DNA of 39,177 nucleotides from IMG/VR virus record IMGVR_UViG_3300005288_000010, positions 1-39,177 of that record; one strand, written 5' to 3'. The translations under genes and the position numbers were made by a program. The notes beneath the pieces were generated by a model. It was not told where the DNA came from and ran no database searches. It was given only the letters and a program-made list of their open reading frames with translations. Position 1 is the first letter of the stretch, and the number at the start of each line of letters is the position of its first letter. Shown one piece after another: positions 37,977 to 39,177 of this stretch. This DNA comes from a virus.

Positions 37977-38311
37977 TAGCTAATCTCGCGCACGCTGATA
38001 CGCAGAACAAGGGAAGATGCCACCGTGCCAAGCGTGCTAATGAAGTCGCCAGCGTTGAGGATCTGACCTACCATTTCCGGGCACGTGTATGTCGGGTCGG
38101 TAGAGGTAAATGTCTTCGGCTGCATGATGATATTAGAAACGCCAGCAGTACCGCCGCTTGGGACAATCTTCATTGTCGCCGCAGATGCTGCGCCAGTTGG
38201 TGGTGTAATGGTGCATTTGTCGATGATGCAGCGGACTGGTGCCGTGTATTGCGTAGTCTCTGCTGCCTCCATGTATTTTGCTTCGACTGCGCATTTAGCT
38301 GTGACGGTCAT
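37976..38311 (-). CDS. hypothetical virion-region protein
   Basis: This 111-aa protein begins MTVTAKCAVEAKYMEAAETT and has VRCIIDKCTITPPTGAASAA and GQILNAGDFISTLGTVASSL. It is beta-rich with several cysteines and has an ATGA overlap with the preceding gene. The pattern resembles short adhesin-like or decoration proteins, but I cannot assign a family. Confidence 0.6.
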   Translation of the reverse strand: MTVTAKCAVEAKYMEAAETTQYTAPVRCIIDKCTITPPTGAASAATMKIVPSGGTAGVSNIIMQPKTFTSTDPTYTCPEMVGQILNAGDFISTLGTVASSLVLRISVREIS

Positions 38312-38709
38312 AATATTACCCCTTGTTCTAAGTCGTTAATCCTGCGCTCCAGAATAGTAATTCGCTCTTGTGCGCTTCTGATCTGTGTTTCCAAATATTC
38401 TATGGTCTGCTCCTGGCTTATGGGAGGTGATTGCGAATCTTGCGCGGCCGGCTGTTGGCAGTTAGGCGGCAATGAACCGAAGTCGGATGAAACTGTTGCC
38501 ACTACAATATCTTGGCTTTGAGCTGGCGGCGAAACATCAAGATAATCAACCCTCTCAATTACAGTTGTAACCCCTTCTACTACTTGGGGAAGAGTGGGGG
38601 CGCCAACCTCAGTCCCAACTTGCGTATAAAGGTGGCGTAGCGCGTCAATGGCCACGCGGTCAAATCCCATCTGAAAAAGCATGGCCTCATTGAGTTTGAC
38701 TATAGCCAT
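38308..38709 (-). CDS. hypothetical protein with C-terminal coiled coil
   Basis: This 133-aa protein has a helical start (MAIVKLNEAMLFQMGFDRVA) and IDALRHLYTQVGTEVGAPTL. A Ser/Pro/Gln linker follows (PPNCQQPAAQDSQSPPISQE), then a coiled coil (YLETQIRSAQERITILERRI). It starts inside the stop of the gp10-like gene (TAATG). In P22 the needle gp26 follows gp10, so a needle- or tail-associated coiled coil is conceivable but not shown. Confidence 0.6.
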   Translation of the reverse strand: MAIVKLNEAMLFQMGFDRVAIDALRHLYTQVGTEVGAPTLPQVVEGVTTVIERVDYLDVSPPAQSQDIVVATVSSDFGSLPPNCQQPAAQDSQSPPISQEQTIEYLETQIRSAQERITILERRINDLEQGVIL

Positions 38710-39177
38710 TAGCTTCCAAGCTCCAAATCGAGGAATGCGCCCTGCAGAACGATAGGGCCAATAGCGGTTGTTGATACCTCAAATACTCTATCACGGCCAC
38801 GCCCCAGGCGATCAAAGAATGGCTTCAGACTATATTCACCAGCCCTCCCAAGCGAGGTAACAAGTGGCGATGACCACGTGTTACCCCCATCATCAGACCA
38901 GCGCAACCAAACTTTAGGATCTTGCTCCAACTCACTACCGATTCCAACCTGCATATCCAACGTCATGCGGCGAAAAAACTGAATCACGTTCGCCTGGCTG
39001 ATGTGCTGGAATGATTTAACACGCGGAATCACGGCGCCATTATCAGTGTACGTATCGAGGTCAAGTTCATAAATATTTCCATTCTCTCGGTCGCCAACCA
39101 GATGCTTGCGCTGATAAAAGCAGTAGCAACTATCGCGAACCTGCTCATATTGGTTGTTTTCCAGGCGATAAGCACGC
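38709..39177 (-). CDS. gp10-like protein, C-terminal part (continuation of the gene at 1-1033)
   Basis: This is the rest of the 471-aa gp10-like gene, in the same frame from 39091 down to the stop at 38709; the last 86 bases of the window duplicate bases 1-86. It contains ENGNIYELDLDTYTDNGAVI, RVKSFQHISQANVIQFFRRM and WSDDGGNTWSSP. An apparent separate frame starting at a GTG at 39032 is simply an internal start in this gene. Confidence 0.9.
   Translation of the reverse strand, partial: RAYRLENNQYEQVRDSCYCFYQRKHLVGDRENGNIYELDLDTYTDNGAVIPRVKSFQHISQANVIQFFRRMTLDMQVGIGSELEQDPKVWLRWSDDGGNTWSSPLVTSLGRAGEYSLKPFFDRLGRGRDRVFEVSTTAIGPIVLQGAFLDLELGS
39092..39177. repeat. 86-bp direct terminal repeat (right copy)
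   Basis: This copy is identical to bases 1-86 and marks the circular junction. The reading frame of the gp10-like gene is uninterrupted across it. Confidence 0.97.

Noticed and set aside
38709-39032. Separate 107-aa gene starting with GTG
   Set aside because: It is in frame with the gp10-like gene that continues from bases 1-1033 across the circular junction, so it is only the C-terminal part.
1-39177. Integrated prophage with integrase and attachment sites
   Set aside because: No integrase or excisionase frame was recognised, and the ends are explained by circular closure rather than by host junctions.

Overview
The window looks like one complete genome of a short-tailed (P22-like) double-stranded DNA phage, opened at an arbitrary point. 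Bases 1-86 are repeated exactly at 39092-39177, and the P22 gp10-like gene runs across that junction in frame, so the unit is a 39,091 bp circle, as expected for a headful-packaging, circularly permuted phage or an assembly overlap. The host is not shown by the sequence. The style of the small regulators and hypothetical proteins suggests a betaproteobacterium (Burkholderiales, perhaps Oxalobacteraceae), which is an inference from remembered family resemblance only.

Layout. A divergent control region at about 22.13-22.35 kb separates two arms. The leftward arm (minus strand) runs from a small XRE-type regulator through NinB and NinG, a nucleotidyltransferase-fold gene, a DUF1376 replication initiator with internal iteron-like repeats, a probable helicase loader and many small accessory genes, ending at 11402. 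A 950 bp gene-poor stretch follows (10448-11401) with a tRNA-Arg(UCU), a degenerate tRNA-like sequence and a run of hairpins. The late operon continues on the same strand: terminase, portal, an SGNH esterase, scaffold, an N4gp56-type coat, head-tail proteins, gp10, then across the junction to a cupin-fold protein, three DNA-ejection proteins (gp7/gp20/gp16-like), a tailspike and a lysis cassette, ending at 29104. The rightward arm (plus strand, 22352-29043) carries small membrane and zinc-ribbon proteins, then a Red-type recombination operon (Bet-like annealing protein, YqaJ exonuclease, coiled-coil protein) and small genes. The two arms converge on one bidirectional terminator at 29046-29075.

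The most unusual content is a pair of apparently paralogous structured RNAs, about 105-110 nt each, one on each strand (plus 24903-25008 and minus 18214-18325). Each has its own sigma70-like promoter, a 5' hairpin whose 6-nt loop is perfectly complementary to a segment inside a long terminator stem-loop (a pseudoknot or kissing interaction), an inner hairpin with a 5-nt loop, and a final U run. One lies just upstream of the recombination operon and the other just upstream of the replication arm. They could be trans-acting small RNAs or promoter-proximal attenuators of the two early operons.

No integrase, excisionase, long CI-type repressor, DNA or RNA polymerase, or recognisable N or Q antiterminator was found, so lifestyle and late-gene control are open questions.
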